This document shows positions 1-9,077 of a DNA stretch of 64,000 nucleotides, piece by piece. The notes under the pieces are model-generated. The model was given only the letters and a program-made list of their open reading frames with translations. It was not told the DNA's origin and made no database searches. The stretch covers positions 1-64,000 of the forward strand of contig NZ_JACHEF010000012.1 of NCBI RefSeq assembly GCF_014207355.1. Reading direction: 5' to 3'. How positions within the stretch are numbered: position 1 is the first letter of the stretch; each line of letters begins with the position of its first letter. The translations under genes were made by a program, and so were the position numbers. The stretch is from Mesorhizobium sangaii. Its GTDB lineage: Bacteria; Pseudomonadota; Alphaproteobacteria; Rhizobiales; Rhizobiaceae.

Positions 1-162
1 TCTGACCCATCAACTGCTCCTAAGTGCGCTCATAAGAGCACGCTTAAGACCACTCGTTCATCACCCGAACAAGGCGCGACACGCCGGATGGATACGAAAT
101 ATTGCATCTTAGGTCAGTTGGAACATTGAATAACACGACCGATCGCAGGGACATGGTGTCCC

Positions 163-1184
163 TTACCGAGCGTCCGAAAGAACTTGTGCAACAGGAGCGG
201 GTAGCGGTGACGCACTATGTTCGTCTACTGGACCGTCAATCAGCAGCACGTGCGCCAGCGGATTGTTTTGCATCACCGGCATAATGGTAGCCAACAGCCT
301 CGATCATCTGCTGCGCTAGATCGGTACCGATGGCACCAGTCACGGGGACGGGCGTACGTTTCCGATGGTAATGAATCGCCACGCAACATACGTGGGATTG
401 GTGGTCAAGACGGTCCCCTGCGCGACCGGTGGATAATGGCTTTTGTGAGCAACTCCCTATGGAGATGTTTGCGTTTTGCTATGACCAGGGGGTCACCGTT
501 GCTCTCCTTGTAATCTCGCTTCGCCTCGTCCTTCGACATCATGTTTTTCTTCGTGAATTGCCGACGCTGGAACGCAAAGTCCGCAATTGCCACCGTGAGA
601 AAACTCAATGCCGTATAGATGGCGATACTGAGCAACAGGTTGCCTGTCACTGCGCTTAGGCAGGATATCCCGCAACTCGGCGTCCAGACGAGCGCATGCA
701 TACCGTCGCGCAGCACGAGCAGCAGAACCGAGCCGAGTACCAAGATCTTTCCGATCGATTTGCCCAATTCAATGAGATTCCCCAGCGAAACGATCCTTTT
801 GACGTTCTCCCTGGGGCTGAGCTTCGTCAGCGCCGGGGCGGCCGCCTTGAGCGTGAACATCGGGCCATTCTGCAAGACGTTGGCGCCCACGCCGATCACC
901 AGAACGATGCCGATAAAGGGCGCGAGCATACGTTGTAGTTCGGCAAAATAGGACTGCAGCAGCTTTTGAGTGACGCTCAGGAGGTCGCCTTCGAGGAGCG
1001 GTATAGGCAACAGGATCATCGCCTCAAGCCGGTCTATCATGCCGGACAAGGAGGCGAAGAACAGAGCGAAGAATGCGATTGTCAGTGCTGCGGACACGAC
1101 TTCATTGCTGCGCCCCACCTGCCCCTTCCTGCGCAGGTCGCGCAGCCTTTTGGGAGTAGGCTTTTCGGTCTTTTCGCCGCTCAT
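163..1184 (-). pseudogene. rhcU: T3SS export-switch protein SctU/RhcU, frameshifted
   Basis: FlhB/YscU family inner-membrane protein that controls the substrate switch of the type III export gate. The first frame starts MSGEKTEKPTPKRLRDLRRKG, typical of the family, carries the membrane segments, and stops at 405. The rest of the protein is still readable in other frames: TVLTTNPTY (the autocleavage site, normally NPTH), then VAIHYHRKRTPVPVTGAIGT, then MPVMQNNPLAHVLLIDG, ending at a TAA at 163. I count three single-base frameshifts, near 420, 380 and 290. Joined, the product would be about 340 residues, the normal family length. The start overlaps the rhcT stop (ATGA). Assignment is secure; whether the frameshifts are biological or sequencing errors is not. 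Confidence 0.85.
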
Positions 1185-1978
1185 GACAACCACTTGCCGA
1201 TGAGGTTGAATATCGCGGCTTGTGTTGGCACGCGTTGATCGGCCTCGGCCAGAACGATCATGAGCGAAAGGACCAAGACCAAGAGGGCCACCGCACTCTT
1301 GACCGACATGGCGATAAAGAAGACCTGCAATTGCGGTGCGAAGCGGCCGATCAGTGCCACAGCCAGTTCGCTGAGGAGCATGGCAACGATGGCTGGACCG
1401 GCGAGAAGTAAAGTCAGTTGCATTACGACATCTGCGAGATGCAGAACCCCCGTGGGGAATGCCGGACCGAATGCAGGCTGCAAGCTCCAAAGGGGCCAGA
1501 CGTCATGGGAGCGGTAGAGCGCTTCGATCAATGCGGAGAAGCCGCCAGTGGCAAACAGCCATGTGACGAAGAACTGGGCGAACAGCGTTCCAAGCGGCGA
1601 GACCTGATTGCCGCTCGCCGGATTCAAGAGGCTCGCCATCGCGGCGCCCCTCTGGTTGTCAATGAAGGTGCCCGCCGCCTCAACACCCCAGATGGTCACC
1701 GCAATTGGCATGCCGAGTACCAGCCCAAGCAAGAGTTCCTTCAGCCCTAGGCCCATGATCAGCTTCAGATCCCAGGTATCGAGGTTGGCAGGCCTAGTTG
1801 CCCAAGCATGGGCAATCACCGGGAAGCTCAATGCCGCGACCGCGCCGTTGCGCGCCAGTCCGGTCACAATGCCGCGCCCCAGAATAGGTATAATCAGCAT
1901 CATGCCCGTGGTACGCGTCGTCGCGAGCGCAAAGACGACAAGGGCAGTATGCAAGAGAGACGGATCAAGTGGCGACAT
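1181..1978 (-). CDS. rhcT: T3SS export apparatus protein SctT/RhcT
   Basis: 265-residue SctT (SpaR/YscT/HrpT) family inner-membrane component of the type III export gate, which assembles with SctR and SctS into the export channel. Several hydrophobic segments are visible; the family-like stretch NQRGAAMASLLNPASGNQVS lies in the middle. I chose the ATG at 1978 (MSPLDPSLLHTALVV) because translation from the longer upstream start adds a basic, non-hydrophobic leader not expected for the family. It is preceded by rhcS with a gap of about 100 bp and overlaps rhcU by 4 bp. The gene looks intact. Confidence 0.9.
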   Translation of the reverse strand: MSPLDPSLLHTALVVFALATTRTTGMMLIIPILGRGIVTGLARNGAVAALSFPVIAHAWATRPANLDTWDLKLIMGLGLKELLLGLVLGMPIAVTIWGVEAAGTFIDNQRGAAMASLLNPASGNQVSPLGTLFAQFFVTWLFATGGFSALIEALYRSHDVWPLWSLQPAFGPAFPTGVLHLADVVMQLTLLLAGPAIVAMLLSELAVALIGRFAPQLQVFFIAMSVKSAVALLVLVLSLMIVLAEADQRVPTQAAIFNLIGKWLS

Positions 1979-2081
1979 GAGACGGACCAGATAAGATGGT
2001 CGAGAGTGCCTCGCTGGGATCGCTCGCATAGTTGCTGCGAGAGATGACAGGCCGGCGGGGCATATTCTCGCGCCATTGCAC

Positions 2082-2345
2082 TTACATCACTCCGATATTG
2101 TCGAAGACGTTCAGAGTATACTGGTAGAGCTCCCCACCCATCCAGCCGCCGGTTGTCAGTAAAACTAGGCTCACGCATATCAATTTCACCGCGAATGGAA
2201 GTGTCTGCTCATTAACTTGGGTTAGGGCCTGCACCAAGCTGACGACCAGCCCAACCGCCGTCGCGACGACGATCGTTGGCATCGACAGAATGAGAGTCAG
2301 TTTCAGCGCGTCGACGGCGATGTTGGCCAAAGTGGCGGGACTCAT
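2082..2345 (-). CDS. rhcS: T3SS export apparatus protein SctS/RhcS
   Basis: 87-residue SctS (SpaQ/YscS/FliQ) family protein with two hydrophobic helices, the small subunit of the export gate. Start chosen at 2345 (MSPATLANIAVDALKLTL), giving the usual 85-90 residue length; its ATG overlaps the TGA of rhcR (TGATG). The motif GLVVSLVQALTQVNEQTLPF is characteristic of the SctS/FliQ loop. Part of the rhcQRSTU operon block. Confidence 0.92.
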   Translation of the reverse strand: MSPATLANIAVDALKLTLILSMPTIVVATAVGLVVSLVQALTQVNEQTLPFAVKLICVSLVLLTTGGWMGGELYQYTLNVFDNIGVM

Positions 2346-3007
2346 CACGATGGTCCCGCATAAGACAAGACCAGACCGTGAATCAGGCGCTGCCATCCGT
2401 TCACAGCGACGAACAAGAACAGCTTGAAGGGCAGCGAGATCGTCATCGGCGAAACCATCATCATACCCATCGCCAGAAGGATATTCGAAATCAGGAGATC
2501 GATGACGATGAAAGGCAGGAACAGCAGGAAACCTATCCTGAACGCGTCCGCCAGCTCGGATGTGATGAATGCAGGGATCAAAATCATTATATCGCTATCG
2601 GTCACCGCAGCGGCGTCCCCTTCGCTCCATAATTCACGGGTTGCATTGGCGAAGAAATGTCGCTCCTGTTGGGACGTGTTCTTCATGAGAAAATTGCGAA
2701 AGGGCTCCACAGCAAGCGGTATCGTTTCGCCGAGTCCACGGAGATCTTCGAACACGATCTCCTTGTGCCGTACTGCTTCATATGCGTTCTTGGCCGCTGG
2801 CTGCATGATATATACAGACAGCAGGATCGCGACCGCATTCATCGCCATGTTCGGCGGGATGTTCTGGACGCCGAGAGCATTTCGGATCAGACCGAACACG
2901 ACCACGAGCTTGACGTACGACGTAACGGTGATCGCAAGGAACGGGACCACTGCGATCGCGCCGATCAAGGCGATCATCGCAGCGGGATCAGGCAACCCGG
3001 TGTTCAT
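2345..3007 (-). CDS. rhcR: T3SS export apparatus protein SctR/RhcR
   Basis: 220-residue SctR (SpaP/YscR/FliP) family inner-membrane protein, core of the export gate. Family signatures include TSYVKLVVVFGLIRNALGVQ and IPAFITSELADAFRIGFLLF, with the C-terminal MMVSPMTISLPFKLFLFV. Length is normal. The start overlaps the end of rhcQ (ATGA) and the stop overlaps rhcS, indicating translational coupling. Confidence 0.95.
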   Translation of the reverse strand: MNTGLPDPAAMIALIGAIAVVPFLAITVTSYVKLVVVFGLIRNALGVQNIPPNMAMNAVAILLSVYIMQPAAKNAYEAVRHKEIVFEDLRGLGETIPLAVEPFRNFLMKNTSQQERHFFANATRELWSEGDAAAVTDSDIMILIPAFITSELADAFRIGFLLFLPFIVIDLLISNILLAMGMMMVSPMTISLPFKLFLFVAVNGWQRLIHGLVLSYAGPS

Positions 3008-3993
3008 GACTCGGCGCGTTGTAGGCGCAGGTCTGCGACACGCACACCTGTCCGATCGGCGATGCGCACCAACTCGCCCGCAGCGATTACCTGGCCATTG
3101 ACTCGCAAAGTGATATTGGTCGTGGCGTCGAAGCCGAGATCCAATATCTGGCCCACAGCGAGTTCACGAAGCTGCTTGAGCGACATGGTCAGGCGTCCGA
3201 CCTCGACATCGACCAGTAGGTCGATGCTGTCGAAGGTTTCCGAAGGGAGAGAGTCTGATATACCCATCATGTGGTCCACCGCTGAGAGGACTGTAAGGCG
3301 GCCATCCATGATCGAGGCGCGAAATCCTGGATTGCCAGAGAGGCACAGTAGAACGGTCATCGCGCCGTCACGAGCGACCGGTGAGGCGTCGAGCAGGATG
3401 ACGTCGCCCGGCGCAAGTGCCTGTAGTTCCGCCAAGCTAAGGCTCACACGAGCGACTCTTAGATCCAGAGACAACGCTAGATCGTCGAGGAGTGCGCACA
3501 CGACCGGCAGCCCATCGCAGCAGCAGCCGGTGATCCAGTCGAGTCCGTCGGCATCGAATTCTACTAGTCCGAGGAGTTTGTCCGGACCGTCCAAGCGAAC
3601 AAGCCCAATTGCGTAGGGGAGCACTTCGGCGATCTCGGACGAAGACCAGATGGGCCGCTGACCGCACCATCGTTCCACCTGGATCGCTACATCGCGTAGA
3701 ACGATGTCGAACAGGATTTCCCGCAAGCCGGAATCCAGTGGCAGCGTCGTGATGTCTGGCCAATGTGTAACCGCCATGGGCGGAAGGAGAGTCGAGTCGA
3801 TCGCGATGCGGATATTGTGGCCGTGTAGGCGTGCCAAAAACCGGCGGCAATCCGCCGGGACACGCAGAGGTGTCGAATCGGTCATGACGGCTGCCACGTC
3901 GATGCCAGCGAGGCTGAAAGCGGCCGGCAACCGGGTTGCAAGACGCGAAATGGCGGCGGCCTCTCGTGAACTATAGCAAGGCAGATCGATCAC
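3004..3993 (-). CDS. rhcQ: T3SS cytoplasmic ring protein SctQ/RhcQ
   Basis: 329-residue SctQ (YscQ/HrcQ) family protein, component of the sorting platform under the export gate. The C-terminal 80 residues (from about IDLLVDVEVGRLTMSLKQLR to NGQVIAAGELVRIADRTGVR) form a SpoA domain, the most conserved part of the family. The start codon is GTG at 3993, preceded by GAGAGGG. In related operons rhcQ follows the SctO gene directly; here the SctO gene ends at 14849, so the two are separated by about 10.9 kb of inserted DNA and rhcQRST would need a new promoter. Confidence 0.9.
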   Translation of the reverse strand: MIDLPCYSSREAAAISRLATRLPAAFSLAGIDVAAVMTDSTPLRVPADCRRFLARLHGHNIRIAIDSTLLPPMAVTHWPDITTLPLDSGLREILFDIVLRDVAIQVERWCGQRPIWSSSEIAEVLPYAIGLVRLDGPDKLLGLVEFDADGLDWITGCCCDGLPVVCALLDDLALSLDLRVARVSLSLAELQALAPGDVILLDASPVARDGAMTVLLCLSGNPGFRASIMDGRLTVLSAVDHMMGISDSLPSETFDSIDLLVDVEVGRLTMSLKQLRELAVGQILDLGFDATTNITLRVNGQVIAAGELVRIADRTGVRVADLRLQRAES

Positions 3994-4799
3994 GTGCCCT
4001 CTCGGCTACCTAGTGAAAAACTGGCTGGAGCCCACGAGACCGTCGGTTGGGCCGCGAAGGAATGGAACTTTTTTTGACGAGTCGGCACCTCGTCCCTGCG
4101 TTCTTGCGCTCAAGCTCGTGGCTGCCGAGACCCTTGCCGGGGCGTCGTCCAATGACCCACACCTTTGCAAATTCCGCTCCTGGAGCGTTTGCGAGCACCG
4201 CTCGACGTCCCAGGTGCGGGCACCGGCGCGGTAGCCCGCCCCGCAGGTGGCTAGGCCATTCACACATCTCATCTTCGCTCGACCGGCTGCCGAGTCGCGA
4301 TCCGCAAACCATGCCCTTGGAAATGCTGGATATTTCCGGGCTCGCCGCATCTTGGCACTGCAACATCTGGACGAATCCGCCAAGTACTTGTTTCGACAGT
4401 GGTTTTCGAGATGTGTGCATCCCCTAGCCGCAGGTGGGGGGAACAGTCACTCTTCGTGACGGCCGCCAACGCAGCATACCTACTAGCGAGCAGCCTCGCA
4501 TCAGCTCGATGACTAACGATGCGGACGACCGTCGCAATGGACTCGATCGGTTCGGACAGGCTGTCGATGCAAGTCATTCGGGGTCCAATGATCATTCCGC
4601 GTCACGGCGACGGATATCCCGAAATCAGTCACTCGCCGGGAAGGGGGCATCCGCTCGATCGTCGAACGGTCGTTTACATTCCATCCACTCAACGCGGGCC
4701 AGAAGCAAATACCATGTCGATATTGGATCATCTGCCCTTCTTATGAATGAGATCTGATATACATCCATTCCTGGGTGCTCTTAACAGGAAGTGGTACCC
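3994..4799. other. Stretch without a recognisable gene, left side of the T3SS insertion
   Basis: Open frames exist on both strands but none shows a recognisable family or a consistent coding pattern. By synteny the minus strand next to rhcQ could hold the decayed end of whatever gene lay between sctO and rhcQ (possibly a SctP-type gene), but I see no domain that proves it. Confidence 0.4.
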
Positions 4800-5375
4800 C
4801 AGAAATCGTCTCCAGGTATTCAAAGCACGGCAGAAGCGTCTGGCCTGCCTGGGCGATGTTTCTTCGCAAACGAGTCGCCTCAGAGTCCCTTCCCGGTGCG
4901 CGCCTATCAGGTCCACTTGGAGGGCGCGGGGCTCGTGGGGCGCGTTGAACCAGACCGTTTGCGCCTTGCGTTTCTTCTAAGGCGTGGATCTGATCTGCCT
5001 GAGCGGATCGCCACGCCCGGACTCCGCGCAGGTTGCCGTCATACCGAGCGCCGATGAGGTGGTCGGCTTCTGCAGGCCGTGAATGGGACGAGCAACCGGG
5101 TCGCTCTAATGACCACTTATGCGGTGGGCTTACGCCCCGGGCCTGCGCCTCCGCGGGTGATGGACATTAATGGCAGCCGGATTTCATTCGCATCGACCGG
5201 GCAAGGGCGGCAAGCACCGCTATGTGAGCTGTCGCTGCACTGCTGCAGATTTTGCGCGTCTACCGGCCGTTGACCAAGGCGCGCGATGGCTGTTTCCCCG
5301 ACGCGATTGCTGCGGCCCGATGCACCTGCAGACCTTCGGGATCGCCTGTCGAGGACTGTCAGGAATTCTGTGCCT
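4800..5375 (+). pseudogene. Tyrosine recombinase (XerC/D-like) remnant
   Basis: Decayed phage-integrase-family gene. Readable pieces in successive frames are RAYQVHLEGAGLVG, LNQTVCALRFF (then an in-frame stop where a tyrosine is usual), IPSADEVVGFLQAV, RVALMTTYAVGLR, VMDINGSRI, GKGGKHRYVS and RWLFPRRDCCGPM. These match, in order, the N-terminal SAM-like domain and first half of the catalytic domain of recombinases often associated with IS91-like elements. The C-terminal HxLRH box and catalytic tyrosine are missing. At least four frameshifts or stops. Confidence 0.75.
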
Positions 5376-5404
5376 GAGGTCATGAAGGAGAGAGCTATCC
5401 AACG

Positions 5405-5690
5405 CCTACGGACAAGGAACTTCCGGACCAACTGCTTCCCGCCTGCGATCCCAATGAGACGTTCGTCAAGGACGCGCCACGCGACGACCTGAAGAACGCG
5501 CTTCGCAGCGCATTCTGCACGCCAAGCTTGGCGAGCATCGAGGATGAAATCTGGCGGCGCCATCAATCGCCGCGGGGCTTCGAAGGGCCGGTTCTGACAG
5601 GCACGCCGAAGATGACGGTTTCGGTCCGCGCAATCGCACCGGCACTTCGACCCAAAGCTAATCGCCAAATAGATCATTTTTAAGTGTGTG
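5405..5690 (+). pseudogene. IS256-family transposase N-terminal remnant
   Basis: Begins TDKELPDQLLPACDPNETF, which resembles the LLDQLLAG start of Mutator/IS256-type transposases, continues KNALRSAF, then VLTGTPKMTVSV and, across frames, PRNRTGT and FDPKLIAK, the conserved PRDRxGTFDPKLIAKYQ box of this family. It stops at TAG directly after AK. The catalytic core is absent. Abuts the recombinase remnant. Confidence 0.7.
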
Positions 5691-5899
5691 CGGCATAAGC
5701 GCCTGACAGAAGACCGCACTCGATCACACGATGAGGGTCAGAAGCCTTTTGCATTACGGGCGGCTACCACGGAAGGCCAAATAGGGCAGCGCTCACAGCG
5801 CATTGCTCTCACAAGGGCGGTTAGTTTGTGGCGCAATCGCTCGATCCATAAAGATAGTCGTCCAAAGACATACCGCCTGTAGTATTCGCCTGTGGACAA

Positions 5900-6829
5900 T
5901 TACTGAGTTTCGACGCGCTCCCATTCGAGGGGGCGCGCTTCGCTAAGGTGCTTTTCTAGTTGCGCGCCGAGCAAGGCACTTGCCGCATCGGCGGCGGAGG
6001 TGAGCGGCATGTGGGCGGATGAGATGAGGCATGCCGTCAGATGAATCGGTGGATCGATGACGACAGGCCTCAGAGCTTCGTAGCCTGGAACGTCCGAGAA
6101 ATCCCCCTTGGGAACGATCGCGCTTGCTACGCCGGCTGTGACTAATGAGAGCACGCTGCAGAACGTGTCGGCCTCTGCGACGCAGTTCGGTATCACTCCG
6201 GCCGCTCCAAATGCCCGATCCAGTGCGACACGTATCGTATGCGGCTGCGCTGGCAGCACGAGAGGAACTCCCGCCAGCTCCTCGAGGGACACTGAGGGCG
6301 CCACATTTTCCGCGTTGGCAGGCCGGATTAGATAGAGGCGCTGGCGGAACAGCGGCTTGCGGGAAACACCATGGGTGGGTGTGTCCTCGAAGACCAGGCA
6401 AACGTCAAGCGCGTGCGATTCGATGAGCGACCTAATGCGTAGAAAGTCACCGGTCACCAAGCGCAGGGTCACTTTGGGGAGTGCTGTCCTGCAGGCGCCC
6501 GCTAAAGGGCCAGCGAGGGAGACAGCGAGCGACGAAGAAAGGCCGAGCCCCACCGAACCTTCTGGCTCTCCCTCCGTGGAGCGAACGATGCCTCGCAGTT
6601 GCTCTATCCGCTGCAAGATGGAGACGGCCTCCCGATAGAAGATCTTGCCCACTTGGGTCGGGCAAACGCCGCGTGCGCTCCGATGCAACAGAGTTGCGCC
6701 GAGCGTGGCTTCAAGGCCAGCGATCTGTTGGCTGAGGGCTGGCTGGGCCACATGAATGGTGGCCGCTGCCCGGCAGAAGCTCCCTGCATCGACGATACTT
6801 ACGAAATATCGGAGGTGGCGTAGTTGCAT
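5900..6829 (-). CDS. LysR-family transcriptional regulator
   Basis: 309-residue LysR-type regulator with a normal length and intact frame. The N-terminal winged helix is clear (MQLRHLRYFVSIVDAGSF, VAQPALSQQIAGLE), followed by a type 2 periplasmic-binding-like effector domain. The start is set at 6829; a longer frame continues upstream to 7057 but that extension has no family similarity. The helix region is closest in feel to the Nac/Cbl/CynR branch rather than NodD. Its targets cannot be told from this window. It sits within the DNA that splits the T3SS operon and has no intact neighbour with which it is obviously co-regulated. Confidence 0.85.
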   Translation of the reverse strand: MQLRHLRYFVSIVDAGSFCRAAATIHVAQPALSQQIAGLEATLGATLLHRSARGVCPTQVGKIFYREAVSILQRIEQLRGIVRSTEGEPEGSVGLGLSSSLAVSLAGPLAGACRTALPKVTLRLVTGDFLRIRSLIESHALDVCLVFEDTPTHGVSRKPLFRQRLYLIRPANAENVAPSVSLEELAGVPLVLPAQPHTIRVALDRAFGAAGVIPNCVAEADTFCSVLSLVTAGVASAIVPKGDFSDVPGYEALRPVVIDPPIHLTACLISSAHMPLTSAADAASALLGAQLEKHLSEARPLEWERVETQ

Positions 6830-7726
6830 GAGGATAGCCCTTGACAAGGTTGAAGAGAATAAGATTACTTCTGTAGCCGCTGTGGCAGCGGCAGCACCAA
6901 CCATGGTTTCAATTGGGCCGAGGTGACCCCATTCTGCCCTGATATTGATGGGTTCTGAATCGCGAGCGAGCCGCGGGTTGCGATCCCGCGGGGCAACGTA
7001 CTTCGCAATAAGAATATCGCCGCGCTCAAGCGCGCGCATGAAGAGTGAAATCCTCATTGCATGCGCTTTTTGCGCCGCCGACTCGTCTCGCCGCTGGGCC
7101 CCTACTGGTCAAAACCGTCGGAAAGACGCGCATTCGAATCCCGCAGCGACAGAGCGGCCGCCGCTCTTCGTCTTCTATTGGGGACACCGAACTCGTACTT
7201 CCTCGACTTGCACCGATACCCCGGCAGAGCGCGTCCGATCACGATCAGAGGGTTCTAATTCCGCCAGTCTGGCTACAGAGGAGCGCTGGCCCATTAGGGC
7301 CTCTAGAGGAACTCAGGATAAGGATCTTGGTTGAGTTCTGACTCAATGCTGATTTCATAATCACGCCTCTCTTCGAAGTTTACGGACAGCACCTACCGCA
7401 GGAAGCCAGGCGGAACGTCGTAGGCGAAGTATTCACTCACGATGCCGCATTGTGAACTGGAACCCTGCAACCAGCTTTTTCGTGCTGCGATAAAGCACAG
7501 CGCAATAACCAGGCCACTTTGCGCAGCGGTACATACGCCTTCTTTCGGCGGGCGCTGGTTGCCTTCCCAACAGATTGGCGGATTGTTGACATTCGGCATG
7601 TCTGCTTTCGAGCGAAGGAATAGATGCCAGATGTGAAGCGGCGCGGCAGGCCTAAGAACGTTTCCCCGCGAAAGAGGCTCTGACGCTGTTCGCAGCCCGA
7701 TCTCCGCGGCAGCCTCGATCGCCTAA
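6830..7726. other. Stretch without a recognisable gene
   Basis: Between the LysR start and the IS5-family element I see only short overlapping frames with no recognisable product, and no tRNA or terminator that I could confirm. The LysR promoter should lie in the first 150 bp. Confidence 0.4.
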
Positions 7727-8632
7727 GAGACCGTTTTGAAAATCGGCTGGCTATGGGTTCCGTCTGAGGCTGGGTTATGATTCAAGCTGTGGATGTGGAC
7801 AGAGCAGAGCCGTGGCCGGATGGCCCTAATTGCCAAGAAGATCAAGCGCTACCCGTCTGATTTGACGGACGAGGACTGGGAGCGGTTCGCACCGCTGATG
7901 CCCAAGCCTGGGCATCGCGGCCGTCCTCGTGAGGTTGATTTCCGGGAGGTGGTCAACGCCGTGCGCTACCTGGTCCGCTCCGGTTGCGATTGGCGGATGC
8001 TGCCGATCCATTTTGGACCCTGGCAGACGGTCTACGGCTGGTTCCGCGAGTTGGCGCGGCGCTTTCTGTTCCAGACCATCCACGACGTAGCGCTGATGCT
8101 GGATCGCGAGCGAGCCGGGCGCGAGGCCAGTCCCACGGCTGGCGTGATCGACAGCCAGTCGGTCAAGGCTCCGCAAGCTGAAACAAGGGGTTACGACGCC
8201 GGCAAGAAGATTGTCGGCCGCAAGCGACACATCGTCGTTGATACGGATGGGCGGCTGTTGATGGTCAACCTCACCACCGCCGATATCTCCGACAGTGCCG
8301 GCGCTCAGGCGATCCTGGATGGTATCCGCAAGCGCTGGCCCTGGGTGAAGCATCTGTTCGCCGACGGCGCCTATGACCGGCTAAGCTCATGGACAAAGCC
8401 ACCTATCTCGACTTCGTGGTCGAGATCATCCGTCGATCCGACGACCAGAAGGGATTCCAGATCCTGCCCCGCCGCTGGGTCGTCGAGCGGACCTTCGGCT
8501 GGATGACAAGATGGCGCCGCCTCGTGCGCGACTACGAGCAGCGCATCGACGTCTCTCACGCCATGATCCTTGTCGCAATGGGCGGCAATCTCATCCGGCG
8601 AAACGCTCATCCGTGAATTTCAAAACGGTCTC
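7727..8632 (+). mobile_element. IS5-family insertion sequence, complete ends
   Basis: 906 bp element with perfect terminal inverted repeats: GAGACCGTTTTGAA at the left end and its complement TTCAAAACGGTCTC at the right. It is flanked by the 3-bp direct repeat TAA (7724-7726 and 8633-8635), the target duplication expected for IS5. It contains a single transposase reading frame, broken by one frameshift. Because both ends and the target duplication are intact, this is probably one of the younger insertions in the window. Confidence 0.9.
7793..8616 (+). pseudogene. IS5-family transposase, one frameshift
   Basis: DDE transposase. The first frame (from 7793) carries the DUF4096 domain (YPSDLTDEDWERFAPLMPKP), the first catalytic Asp in AGVIDSQSVK and the second in LFADGAYDR. 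At about 8382 the frame shifts; the continuation (MDKATYLDFVVEIIRRSDDQ, then WVVERTFGWM with the catalytic Glu) runs to 8616. The expected junction reads AYDRLKLMDKA, so a single A appears to be missing at CGGCTAAGCTC. Some IS5 relatives use programmed frameshifting, but the loss of a base fits inactivation better. Confidence 0.88.
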
Positions 8633-9077
8633 TAAGAGGCAAAGGCCACTATCTGGTCCCGTCACGCTTGCCGCGCATGCCGGATCGAGCGGAGATGGAG
8701 CAACGGACGATAATGACGTCGAAAATGGATGCCACATCCAGAATTCAGATCCGGAATCCAACTTGAACCAAGCTCCCAAACGGCGCAGGGCGCAACGCCG
8801 CAGGATCGCAGCCGTGGCCAGTGCCGAAATCAGCATAGCAGATAAGTCCGGATGCTCGGCACGTCTTTTGCTCGGAACCATCTGATTGATGAAAACGATC
8901 CTACACATAAGGCTGATGCAAAATGCAGGTTGCTTCTAGCGGTTTGAAATTCGCCACCACAGTGCACAACCGACAGAATGTTGAATTGTTCGGGGCCGGC
9001 TGGAACTGGCGGCTTTTTTGATCCGGCCCTTCGATTGCCGATAGCGGCTGCGTTTGTCGGTCCATAGGGGGTGAATT
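8633..9077. other. Upstream region of the F-box repeat gene
   Basis: No gene recognised. The last 40 bp (about 9037-9077) contain CCGATAGCGGCTGCG, TTTGTCGGTCC and the ribosome-binding sequence AGGGGGTGAA, all of which recur upstream of the second F-box copy near 11209-11260 and 12051-12060. In the second copy 25 extra bases separate the first two blocks. I could not find a convincing tts box (the TtsI binding site of rhizobial T3SS genes) here. Confidence 0.5.

Noticed and set aside
1185..1490. Longer N-terminus for RhcU
   Set aside because: The in-frame extension lies within rhcT and has no membrane or family character; the MSGEKTEKP start is conserved in the family and overlaps the rhcT stop.
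7100..7160. Possible tRNA-like end sequence (CGAATCCCGC)
   Set aside because: No matching acceptor stem or anticodon arm could be built around it. No tRNA or rRNA gene was recognised in the window.
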